Source: Woeseiaceae bacterium (lineage in GTDB: Bacteria > Pseudomonadota > Gammaproteobacteria > Steroidobacterales > Woeseiaceae). Taken from it: DNA of 43,731 nt. A program made the translations under genes and the position numbers. The DNA lies in assembly GCA_021773135.1 (NCBI GenBank), contig JAJFKP010000020.1, positions 1 to 43,731 of the forward strand, in the 5' to 3' direction. Within the stretch, counting starts at the first letter, position 1. Every line of letters begins with the position of its first letter. The notes below the pieces were generated by a model that searched no databases, had not been told where the DNA came from, and saw only the letters and a program-made list of their open reading frames with translations. Below, piece after piece: positions 34,899-41,743 of this stretch.

Positions 34899-36551
34899 AT
34901 GCAAAACCGACTTGGAATTTTGGCAGGTAAAGCGGCTTCCCTCGCAATAGTCATGCTTGGTATGGCAGGTTGTTCCGGAAATCCCGCTGAGATAGAGAAA
35001 GCTGCTCGGCCAAACATTCTCTTCATCATGTCGGATGATCATTCTGAACGTGCGATCAGTGCCTACGGCAGCACCCTGCTAGAGACGCCTAATATCGATC
35101 GCATCGCAAATGAAGGCGTCTTGTTTCGAAACTCGTTTGTAGCAAATTCCATTTGCGGGCCGTCACGCGCAATCATGCTGACCGGTAAGCACAGTCATAG
35201 GAACGGCTTTCGTAGTAACAATGATCTTTTCGATGGGCGTCAGCCCACGTATCCGCAATATCTTCGGCAGGCCGGCTACACGACGGCGGTCGTGGGCAAG
35301 TGGCACCTGGGTTCGAAGCCGGTTGGCTTCGACTATTGGGAGATACTGCGAGGGCAGGGACATTACTACTCACCGGATTTTGTTACTAATACCGCCATCG
35401 ACATTACCAGGGAAGTGCCCGTCCTGGATGAATCCGGGCAGGTCATCGAGGTAGAGTTGGAGAATCACTATGCCGGGGCATATTCCACTACCAAGATTGC
35501 TGATCTCGCTCTGAAATTCCTCGAATCCAGAGACCCATCGCAGCCGTTTGCCCTGTTATTCAATCATAAGGCGCCGCATCGCAACTGGATGCCAGACGTC
35601 GACGAACTGGGTGAGATTGACACCTCGCGCCTCGACGTACCGGGAAATTTCTATGATACCTACGACGGCCGGCCAGCGGCTGCCGCCCAGGAAATGGAAA
35701 TCGGCGACCTGTATCTCTCATATGATCTGAAGCTTGAACAGCATGAATACGAGGGCGATCTTGAAAACATCGCCGCTGGTTGGGCGGAACGCTGGAAGAC
35801 ACTTTATGACCGAATGTCCAGGACCCAACGAGCGAAGTGGGATGCCTACTATGCCGATGCCAATCAGGAATATCAGGCTGTCAAGAATGACCCCACGCGG
35901 CTTTTGGAATGGAAGTATCGTCGTTACATGCACGATTACCTGGGTTCCGTCTTGTCAATGGATCGTAATATCGGTCGTGTCCTCGACTATCTCGATCAGG
36001 CAGGACTTGCCGAAAACACTATTGTGGTTTACACCTCGGACCAGGGCTTTTATCTGGGAGAGCATCGCTGGTTCGACAAGCGCTTCATGTACGAAGAAAG
36101 CATGCGCACGCCGCTGGCGATTCGCTACCCTGCAGAAATCGAGCCCGGCCAGGTTATTACGGAGATGGTCCAGAATATTGACTATGCGCCGACATTGCTC
36201 GATCTGGCGGGGGTTTCAATAGCGCCCGATATCCAGGGCCTTTCTCTGCGGGACTTGTTGACCGGCAAAGTGACAACGCTCGATCGGGACAGTCTCTATT
36301 ATCATTACTACCAGGGCATAGAAACGGAGCATCACGTGGCGAAGCAGTTTGGTGTGCGTACAGCGGAGCACAAACTGATTCGTTTTAAGGATGTAGGCAT
36401 AGACCACTGGGAAATGTATGACCTGGCAACTGATCCGGGTGAAATGCGTAATATTTATAACGATCCTGCCTATGCGACAACACGACAGATTTTACATGTG
36501 AAATTGCAGGACTTGCGAACCCGCTATGGTGATACGTCGGGGGACGAGTAG
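34899..36551 (+). CDS. Arylsulfatase-type lipoprotein (S1 family, FGly cysteine type)
   Basis: 550 residues from the ATG at 34899, with lipobox LGMAGC (C25). Metal ligands D46-D47 in IMSDDH, the formylglycine site C86-G-P-S-R90 in NSICGPSRAIMLTGKHSH, GKWHLG, and SDQGFYLGEHRW are all present, as is the C-terminal DLATDPGEMRNIYND. It should hydrolyse sulfate esters in the periplasm or on the cell surface after conversion of C86 by a formylglycine-generating enzyme. The overall sequence is closest by eye to choline-sulfatase/GlcNAc-6-sulfatase-like S1 members; substrate unknown, sulfated algal polysaccharide or glycan likely in a marine cell. Single gene. Confidence 0.94.
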   Translation: MQNRLGILAGKAASLAIVMLGMAGCSGNPAEIEKAARPNILFIMSDDHSERAISAYGSTLLETPNIDRIANEGVLFRNSFVANSICGPSRAIMLTGKHSHRNGFRSNNDLFDGRQPTYPQYLRQAGYTTAVVGKWHLGSKPVGFDYWEILRGQGHYYSPDFVTNTAIDITREVPVLDESGQVIEVELENHYAGAYSTTKIADLALKFLESRDPSQPFALLFNHKAPHRNWMPDVDELGEIDTSRLDVPGNFYDTYDGRPAAAAQEMEIGDLYLSYDLKLEQHEYEGDLENIAAGWAERWKTLYDRMSRTQRAKWDAYYADANQEYQAVKNDPTRLLEWKYRRYMHDYLGSVLSMDRNIGRVLDYLDQAGLAENTIVVYTSDQGFYLGEHRWFDKRFMYEESMRTPLAIRYPAEIEPGQVITEMVQNIDYAPTLLDLAGVSIAPDIQGLSLRDLLTGKVTTLDRDSLYYHYYQGIETEHHVAKQFGVRTAEHKLIRFKDVGIDHWEMYDLATDPGEMRNIYNDPAYATTRQILHVKLQDLRTRYGDTSGDE

Positions 36552-36605
36552 CGGCGGTAAAACGAGACTGGCTGATCCCCTCGACCCGGGATTAACGCCG
36601 CCCAG

Positions 36606-37391
36606 TCAGATAATTTCCAATGCGCGCAGTGACTGAATCGTCAGATCTTTTCGCAACCCCGCCTGTTTGGCTGAACGCATACGCATATTCATCGCGAATA
36701 ACCACGTGCCTTCGCTCGTTACGATATAACCTATGTACCAGCCGACGTGCAGTTCGGCGCCTGTCCAGCCGGTTTTCGCATAGAGTGTGTAATCGCTCGT
36801 CCGCTCAACCAGCATGATGGACTTAAGGATGTCGACATGTTGGCGTTGAAAGGGCAGTGAATAGTCGAGCATTTTTTTCAGGAATTCTATTTGCTCAACC
36901 GCCGAAATCTGCAAATCACCGTTCAACCAGAATTGATCGACATGCTTGCCAAGCTGCTCGTTGCCGTAATCCATGGCTGCAAGTGCATCAGCGTAGCGAT
37001 CGAAACCTACTGCTCGCGCAACTTCCTGATAGCACCAGACACAGGAGACCTGCAACGCTGAATGCAGGGTCTGATTCCTGTTCCATGCTGGTACGTCTCG
37101 CTTACGGCCATCCCAGGTGAAAGTTGATTCAGCGGAAGCCACAACATTCGCATCCAGAGCAATTAACGTGTTGGGAATCTTGAAGGTCGATGCAGGTGAA
37201 AAACGGGCAGTCGATCGTGCGCTGTTATGGACATAAACCTGGTCACTATTGGCGGATGCGACCACTATCGTGCCGAGCACGTCATGCGCCTCAAATACTG
37301 CGGCAACAGCCGAGTTTTCGCTCGCGAACGCGGTTGGGCCAATCGCGATCAATGCGACCAACCAAAACGCCCGCTCGGATATCGATTTCAC
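36606..37391 (-). CDS. Class D (OXA-type) beta-lactamase
   Basis: 261 residues from GTG at 37391 (GAGG 9 nt upstream), with a signal peptide ending near FASE. Active-site motifs are complete: S68-T-F-K71, S116-C-V118, Y142-G-N144, F154-W-L and K206-T-G208. It should hydrolyse penicillins and perhaps oxacillin-type compounds in the periplasm. The S-x-V segment reads SCVWC, with C117 and C120 two residues apart, which is not the usual S-(A/V)-V-W-F/V. The gene is alone on the minus strand, without integron or insertion-sequence signs, so it appears to be chromosomal. It converges with the sulfatase after 54 nt. Confidence 0.94.
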   Translation of the reverse strand: MKSISERAFWLVALIAIGPTAFASENSAVAAVFEAHDVLGTIVVASANSDQVYVHNSARSTARFSPASTFKIPNTLIALDANVVASAESTFTWDGRKRDVPAWNRNQTLHSALQVSCVWCYQEVARAVGFDRYADALAAMDYGNEQLGKHVDQFWLNGDLQISAVEQIEFLKKMLDYSLPFQRQHVDILKSIMLVERTSDYTLYAKTGWTGAELHVGWYIGYIVTSEGTWLFAMNMRMRSAKQAGLRKDLTIQSLRALEII

Positions 37392-37454
37392 CGCACGTTT
37401 CCTCGGGCTACAGAATCAAAACTCTGGTCGTCCCAGACTGCAGAGATCAACCGA

Positions 37455-37475
37455 ATGCCGCCCGCACGGCGGCAT
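37455..37475 (-). terminator. Hairpin between peroxiredoxin and beta-lactamase genes
   Basis: ATGCCGCC and GGCGGCAT form an 8-bp perfect stem with a 5-base loop. It is the second of two hairpins after the peroxiredoxin stop; on the minus strand TCGGTTGATCTC follows, without a T-run. It could reinforce termination or sit in the beta-lactamase leader. Confidence 0.4.
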
Positions 37476-37489
37476 CACCACAAGTAGCA

Positions 37490-37520
37490 GGCCGCTGAAG
37501 CAGGTACCCGTTCAGCGGCC
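37490..37520 (-). terminator. Hairpin after the peroxiredoxin gene
   Basis: GGCCGCTGAA and TTCAGCGGCC are perfect 10-bp arms with an 11-base loop, starting 17 nt past the peroxiredoxin stop on the minus strand. TGCTACTTG follows, only mildly T-rich. Position and strength suggest the terminator of the peroxiredoxin gene. Confidence 0.6.
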
Positions 37521-37537
37521 GGCAACACCGCACCTAT

Positions 37538-38104
37538 TTAATATTTTTGTACGGCTTCAAGGCACATCTTCACGTTTTCCATCGGTGACACGCCGCCGAT
37601 TGTTTCGGCAATCTTGCCGTCAGGTGTAACGATAAAAGAGGTCCGTTCTGCGAAGCCATGTCCGATCTCTATGCCGCGGGTATCTTTGGCGCCTTCACGA
37701 GCGTCGCGTACGTCAAGGCCGTAAGACCGGGCGATGGCGCCACTTTCATCGGATGCAACGGCGAGTTTACCAGCGCAATAGTCCGGATCAGCCGAGAAGT
37801 CATTCAGTCTCTCGATACTGTCGAGGGAGACACCAATCACGCTCGCGCCAGCGGCTTCAAACGCATCCATATTTTCGGCGAATTGATGCGCCTGGATGTT
37901 ACACCCCTGTGTATAAGCAGACGGATAGAAATAGACCACCACGGGACCATCGTCTAACGCGGCCCGGAGAGAGAAATCGAAAGGCTCGCCGGCAAGTGAT
38001 GCTTTCGCCTCGAACGTCGGTGCATTTTCACCGGCTTCGAGCGCAGCAAAAGCCGAGACGGCGATGGCGCCAGAGGTGAGTAGGGCGATCAGGATATTTT
38101 TCAT
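37538..38104 (-). CDS. Exported peroxiredoxin (AhpC/TSA, BCP-like)
   Basis: 188 residues with a signal peptide (ILIALLTSGAIAVSAFA). The peroxidatic site is P61-S-A-Y-T65-Q-G-C68, the P-x3-T-x2-C signature, with a late Cys in PDYCAGK that could resolve it. It should reduce peroxides in the periplasm with electrons from a thiol partner. The C-terminal GHGFAERTSFIVTPDGKIAETIGG is typical. ATG at 38104. Its neighbours (GST upstream on the same strand, 140 nt) also point to stress handling, but the gap argues for separate promoters. Confidence 0.93.
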   Translation of the reverse strand: MKNILIALLTSGAIAVSAFAALEAGENAPTFEAKASLAGEPFDFSLRAALDDGPVVVYFYPSAYTQGCNIQAHQFAENMDAFEAAGASVIGVSLDSIERLNDFSADPDYCAGKLAVASDESGAIARSYGLDVRDAREGAKDTRGIEIGHGFAERTSFIVTPDGKIAETIGGVSPMENVKMCLEAVQKY

Positions 38105-38244
38105 AATAAGCTCGTTGTTGTTTTGGAATGAATATAGTAGCCAAGTGGACAGATTCTATTTTGACGAGCGCGTTGGAGCCGTGCAAGTCCCCTCGGCAGG
38201 CCGCATTAACCCTGACCTTGATCAGGAACTGATGGCAGCCGGGT

Positions 38245-38862
38245 CTACGGCCGACCCACGTAATACGCCGTCACAATAGGATCTTTCTCAATTCGCTCCA
38301 GATGTTCGACCAGTCCGGGCGCTACACGTTCCACAAGGTCGGCCGGGATGTGGTCAAGAGCGCCTGAACGCAGCCAGCGCCACTGTACGAAAGTCTTCAG
38401 ATCGGCCACGGAAAGTTGATTGTCAACGAAATACTCGCCGCCGCCACGGGTCAGGAGTTCGTCGAATCCTTTCAGGAACACCGTCAACCAGCCTTTTGCA
38501 AGTTCTTCACGAGCGTTTTTGAGTTCATCCCCCTCCAGGCCAAAGGTTCGCACGATGTGATTGGTCAAATCTTCCGCTGCCCCCATCACTTCATCGCAGT
38601 ACAGCGCCTGCAGGTTGTCTTCCGGATACAGGCCGGCCATCTTGCCGGCGAAACGGCTGATAGCGTTCGATTGGGTCACTGCAATTCCGTCAATTTGCAG
38701 AACAGGCACGGCGTTGAAGCGGGCGCTTTCACGCATCTCCTGAAACTCGGGAAACGAGATGCGGTCATCTTCAAAGTCGATTCCGGCTGCGTGAAATGCG
38801 ATGCGAATTGGTTCACCACGTCCCCCGTCGAAATCAAAGTAGGTCAGTTTGTAGCTGGGCAT
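38245..38862 (-). CDS. Glutathione S-transferase (sigma/Nu-like)
   Basis: 205 residues from the ATG at 38862 with GGAGAA upstream; the frame is open to 38892. The N-terminal thioredoxin-fold domain begins MPSYKLTYFDFDGGRGEPIR with Y8 as candidate catalytic Tyr, then VPVLQIDGIAVTQSNAISRF, where Q-S binds glutathione. An all-helical domain completes the fold. Sigma-class GSTs conjugate glutathione to electrophiles or isomerise lipid peroxides; the substrate is unknown. It is cytoplasmic. It lies 107 nt after the Reeler-like gene and 140 nt before the peroxiredoxin. Confidence 0.93.
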   Translation of the reverse strand: MPSYKLTYFDFDGGRGEPIRIAFHAAGIDFEDDRISFPEFQEMRESARFNAVPVLQIDGIAVTQSNAISRFAGKMAGLYPEDNLQALYCDEVMGAAEDLTNHIVRTFGLEGDELKNAREELAKGWLTVFLKGFDELLTRGGGEYFVDNQLSVADLKTFVQWRWLRSGALDHIPADLVERVAPGLVEHLERIEKDPIVTAYYVGRP

Positions 38863-38969
38863 TGCGTGTTCTCCTTCAGAAAGCAGTTGCAAACAGATTT
38901 TGCATGGCTGTAGATTTTTTCGAATTTTCTAATCGAGCGACGGGTACACGTATGGGTCGTCAGCAAACG

Positions 38970-39491
38970 CTAATTCGATGGAATGGCATAGGTCCGATAA
39001 TGAATTTTATCGCCAAACGGCGATCCATCGTCATTTGCCGCCGACGCGGCGACATAGAAGACAATCGACGAAGATAAAGTGGCCGGCGCTCGCCAGGTCA
39101 CCGGCCATGATACCGTTTCGCCCCCCTTGATGGGCTGGGTCGAACGAATGGTTGCGCCGACAAATTCGACGCCAACCGCGTCTGACACGAAAGTCCCCGC
39201 CGACTCGCCTGTCGCGTGAGCGAGCAGCTGAAATCCGGCGACGACCGTAGCGGGGTCATCGAATTTGATCTGCAGTTCATAGGTTGCATCAGGTTCCACG
39301 AGTTTCGGCAATCCATCGATAACCAGTGCGCCGGAGTCGCGAACAGGATCGTCGTCAAAATGACAGGTGGCGCAACTTTGCTCCGCGCCGGGGTTGGCGG
39401 CGCCCCACGGGGCGCCATCGGGAAACGCGCGTGCCGCGTCCACCAAAACTGCGCATGTTGCGATAACCATGCAGATAAGCAGGAGCCGCAC
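38970..39491 (-). CDS. Secreted Reeler/choice-of-anchor V domain protein with one haem motif
   Basis: 173 residues from GTG at 39491; ATG 39470 is the alternative. The signal peptide is LLLICMVIATCAVLVDAARA. The mature protein has CATCH (40-44), a haem c motif, in the context PGAEQSCATCHFDDDPV. A beta-sandwich follows (YELQIKFDDPATVVAGFQLL, EFVGATIRSTQP, ATLSSSIVFYVAAS) as in Reeler or choice-of-anchor V domains. It probably carries one haem in the periplasm. It is 9 nt after the propeller gene on the same strand and is co-transcribed with it. Confidence 0.8.
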   Translation of the reverse strand: MRLLLICMVIATCAVLVDAARAFPDGAPWGAANPGAEQSCATCHFDDDPVRDSGALVIDGLPKLVEPDATYELQIKFDDPATVVAGFQLLAHATGESAGTFVSDAVGVEFVGATIRSTQPIKGGETVSWPVTWRAPATLSSSIVFYVAASAANDDGSPFGDKIHYRTYAIPSN

Positions 39492-39500
39492 GATGGAAAC

Positions 39501-40499
39501 TTATTTGTCGGGTTCGACGATAGCCCGTCCGACATAGTTCGTGTCTGTGCCAAACCAAACAGCGCCAGATGGCTCGTGATAATGCATGTGCCGGATAGTG
39601 CCCCCGCCCGAGCCAATTTCGGTCGCGCCAAAAAATGATTCCGTACCCGGGTTGAAGCCTATCAGCACGTTCGGCTGCACGCCTGACGCGGCCATCCACA
39701 GGTTGCCGCCAGAGTCAGATGCCATGCCGTACGGTCGGGAACCTTCCCCCTGCGGCATTTGCCACTCAGAAAAACTATCGTTGCCCGGATCGTATACGCC
39801 GAGCATTCCCTTGGCGTAATCGACATACCAGACACGTCCGTCGTCCAGAACTTCCAACCTGCGTGGACGAGCCTCACTGCGGGGCAATTCGATTTCATCA
39901 TGCTGCAGCGTTTCGGGATTGATATGCGCTAGTTTGTTGGTACCGAACAATACGACCCAGACCGAGCCATCCGGCGCCATCTTGATGCCATATGGCCGCG
40001 ATCTCGGGGTTCGCGACCGAATGAGGTCGACCTTGCGCGTTTCGATGTTCAGACGACCCATCATGTTGCCACCCTGTACGGTGAACCAGATGTTTTCCTC
40101 GCCGTCATCGAAGATCAGGGTGTGCGGATCGCGGGCCGCCTCGTCCGGCATCATGATCTCCTCGATCTCTTTCGTTGCCGGGTCGTAGCGGCCAATCAGG
40201 CGGTTGAGGTTGCCTGCGTACCAGACAATTCCGTCGGAGCCAACTATCAGGTTGTGCGGTCCCGAACCATCCTTGAGCGGAACCTGCATGAATTCGCCGG
40301 TTTCGGCATCAAGGTGTGCGAGGTAACCGCTGCGTTGGCCGACGAACCAGACGGACGTGGCGCTTTCTGCATAGGGGTCGCGGGGACGCGATTGCTCATA
40401 GGGAACCTGCCATTCCTTAATATCAAGGCTGTCCGCCAGGACCAGGGAGGTCGCCGAAAGGGCGATGATGCTCGTTAGAAAATTCAGTATTGGTCGCAT
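39501..40499 (-). CDS. Exported virginiamycin B lyase (Vgb)-like beta-propeller protein
   Basis: 332 residues with a signal peptide (LTSIIALSATSLVLAD). Seven blade repeats of the Vgb type: SVWFVGQRSGYLAHLDAETG, DGIVWYAGNLNRLIGRYDP, ENIWFTVQGGNMMGRLN, DGSVWVVLFGTNKLAHIN, DGRVWYVDYAKGMLGVYDP, GNLWMAASG and GAVWFGTDTNYVGRA. Vgb lyases linearise streptogramins, but most relatives have other or unknown activities; with a haem protein next door antibiotic resistance is unlikely. GGAGG lies 7 nt before the ATG at 40499. Confidence 0.88.
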   Translation of the reverse strand: MRPILNFLTSIIALSATSLVLADSLDIKEWQVPYEQSRPRDPYAESATSVWFVGQRSGYLAHLDAETGEFMQVPLKDGSGPHNLIVGSDGIVWYAGNLNRLIGRYDPATKEIEEIMMPDEAARDPHTLIFDDGEENIWFTVQGGNMMGRLNIETRKVDLIRSRTPRSRPYGIKMAPDGSVWVVLFGTNKLAHINPETLQHDEIELPRSEARPRRLEVLDDGRVWYVDYAKGMLGVYDPGNDSFSEWQMPQGEGSRPYGMASDSGGNLWMAASGVQPNVLIGFNPGTESFFGATEIGSGGGTIRHMHYHEPSGAVWFGTDTNYVGRAIVEPDK

Positions 40500-40606
40500 T
40501 ATTTCCGCCTCCAGGTGCAGTCGCTATTTGGAGCGACTTTCAATTAACTAAAGAGATGGCCCACGTGTAACTAAAGATAACACGCCTGCGATACCGGCCA
40601 CGCAGG

Positions 40607-40666
40607 AAAATCGGGACATTCTGGATTTAGCGTATGCATACATAAAATCAAGAATGTCCCGATTTT
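40607..40666. repeat. Long hairpin at the 3' end of the patatin gene: bidirectional terminator or mobile palindromic repeat
   Basis: AAAATCGGGACATTCT (40607-40622) and AGAATGTCCCGATTTT (40651-40666) are a perfect 16-bp inverted pair. GATTT and AAATC pair just inside, and the loop contains the palindrome GTATGCATAC (40632-40641). The patatin stop begins 4 nt beyond. A/T runs on both flanks would let it terminate transcription from both sides. The length and internal symmetry also fit a REP/MITE-like repeat; I see no other copy in the window. Confidence 0.7.
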
Positions 40667-40669
40667 TAG

Positions 40670-41599
40670 CTAACATTTCTTGTGCCTCAAAATGCAGTTG
40701 CGAATTTCGTCTACAGCGTCCAGGGCTTTCGCATGACCTTCCTTGATTGCATCGTCCGCGCGGTGAAACTCGAGCATGCCGATGTTGCCGACCTTTGGCG
40801 CGATCATGATGTCTGCCGGGTCACTCTCCAGGCGGCTGCGCGTGATCTGGTCCTGGAAAATGCTGACCGCCTTTGCGATTGACGTGATCAGGCTTGGCGC
40901 CTTATCTGCCGGATCGCTATCGGCGGCCAGGAATTTTGCGTAAACATGTGACCTTTTTTTCAGGCTGCCAAACATGGATTCATTTTTTGCAACACTGCCT
41001 CTTGATGGCATTCTGTTGTGTCGTTGCAGGATTTCAGTATTCAGGTTGACGCCTATGACAATGTCGGCGCCCAGGGAACGGCAGGTCGAAACAGGGACCG
41101 GATTGACCAGCCCGCCATCGATCAACCACTGTTCACCGACGCGCACTGCGGGGAAAAGCCCCGGCATGGCCATCGACGCACGAACAGCGTCGCTCATTTT
41201 TCCTTCTCTGAGGATGACCTCATATCCATTGTCGAAATCGGTGCAATTCGCCGCAAATGGCCGCTCCAATGACTCGATGAGAGTCTCTTTACCTGCAACA
41301 TAGTTATCCAGAAACCAGTCAAGTTTCTCAATATCGACGAAAGCGGTTTGCGGCATGCGGACGCTGAAGAAGCCCAGAAGGTCGGCAAAGTTCGAGTCCA
41401 GTACCCAGTCTTCCAGCGCATCGAGTTTGCCGGTTGTGTACGAACCGCCAACCATGGCACCGACCGAAGTGCCGCAAATCACATCAGGTTCGATGCCTTC
41501 ACGCACCAACGCCCTGATTACTCCTAAATGCGACCAGCCACGTGACGCGCCCGAGCCAAGGGCCAGGCCGATTTTCGGTATTCTGTCTGAATCCTGCAT
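40670..41599 (-). CDS. Patatin-like phospholipase (RssA-type)
   Basis: 309 residues from the ATG at 41599 with GGAAAG upstream; TTG at 41689 is open but improbable. Patatin motifs: oxyanion loop LALGSGASRGWSHLG, nucleophile S45 in GTSVG, and D161-G-G in LIDGGLVNP, forming the Ser-Asp dyad. These cytoplasmic or membrane-associated enzymes cleave acyl chains from phospholipids. RssA-type proteins are the nearest group. It is the only gene of its transcription unit and is divergent from the long lipoprotein gene. Confidence 0.93.
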   Translation of the reverse strand: MQDSDRIPKIGLALGSGASRGWSHLGVIRALVREGIEPDVICGTSVGAMVGGSYTTGKLDALEDWVLDSNFADLLGFFSVRMPQTAFVDIEKLDWFLDNYVAGKETLIESLERPFAANCTDFDNGYEVILREGKMSDAVRASMAMPGLFPAVRVGEQWLIDGGLVNPVPVSTCRSLGADIVIGVNLNTEILQRHNRMPSRGSVAKNESMFGSLKKRSHVYAKFLAADSDPADKAPSLITSIAKAVSIFQDQITRSRLESDPADIMIAPKVGNIGMLEFHRADDAIKEGHAKALDAVDEIRNCILRHKKC

Positions 41600-41743
41600 T
41601 TGCCGGGCTTTCCGTACAGTGACCACTAGTTGCTTAAAGATGCGGTGCAGGGCCGTTTTACACAATCGCTGCGCCTCTGGTTCCTCCAAGTTTATCCTCT
41701 GCTATGCTCTGGCGGCAGTAGAACCAGAAAAGCGGGATCCGAA

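Noticed and set aside
39501-40499. True streptogramin resistance lyase
   Set aside because: It has a signal peptide and sits with a haem protein; propeller similarity alone does not show antibiotic lysis.
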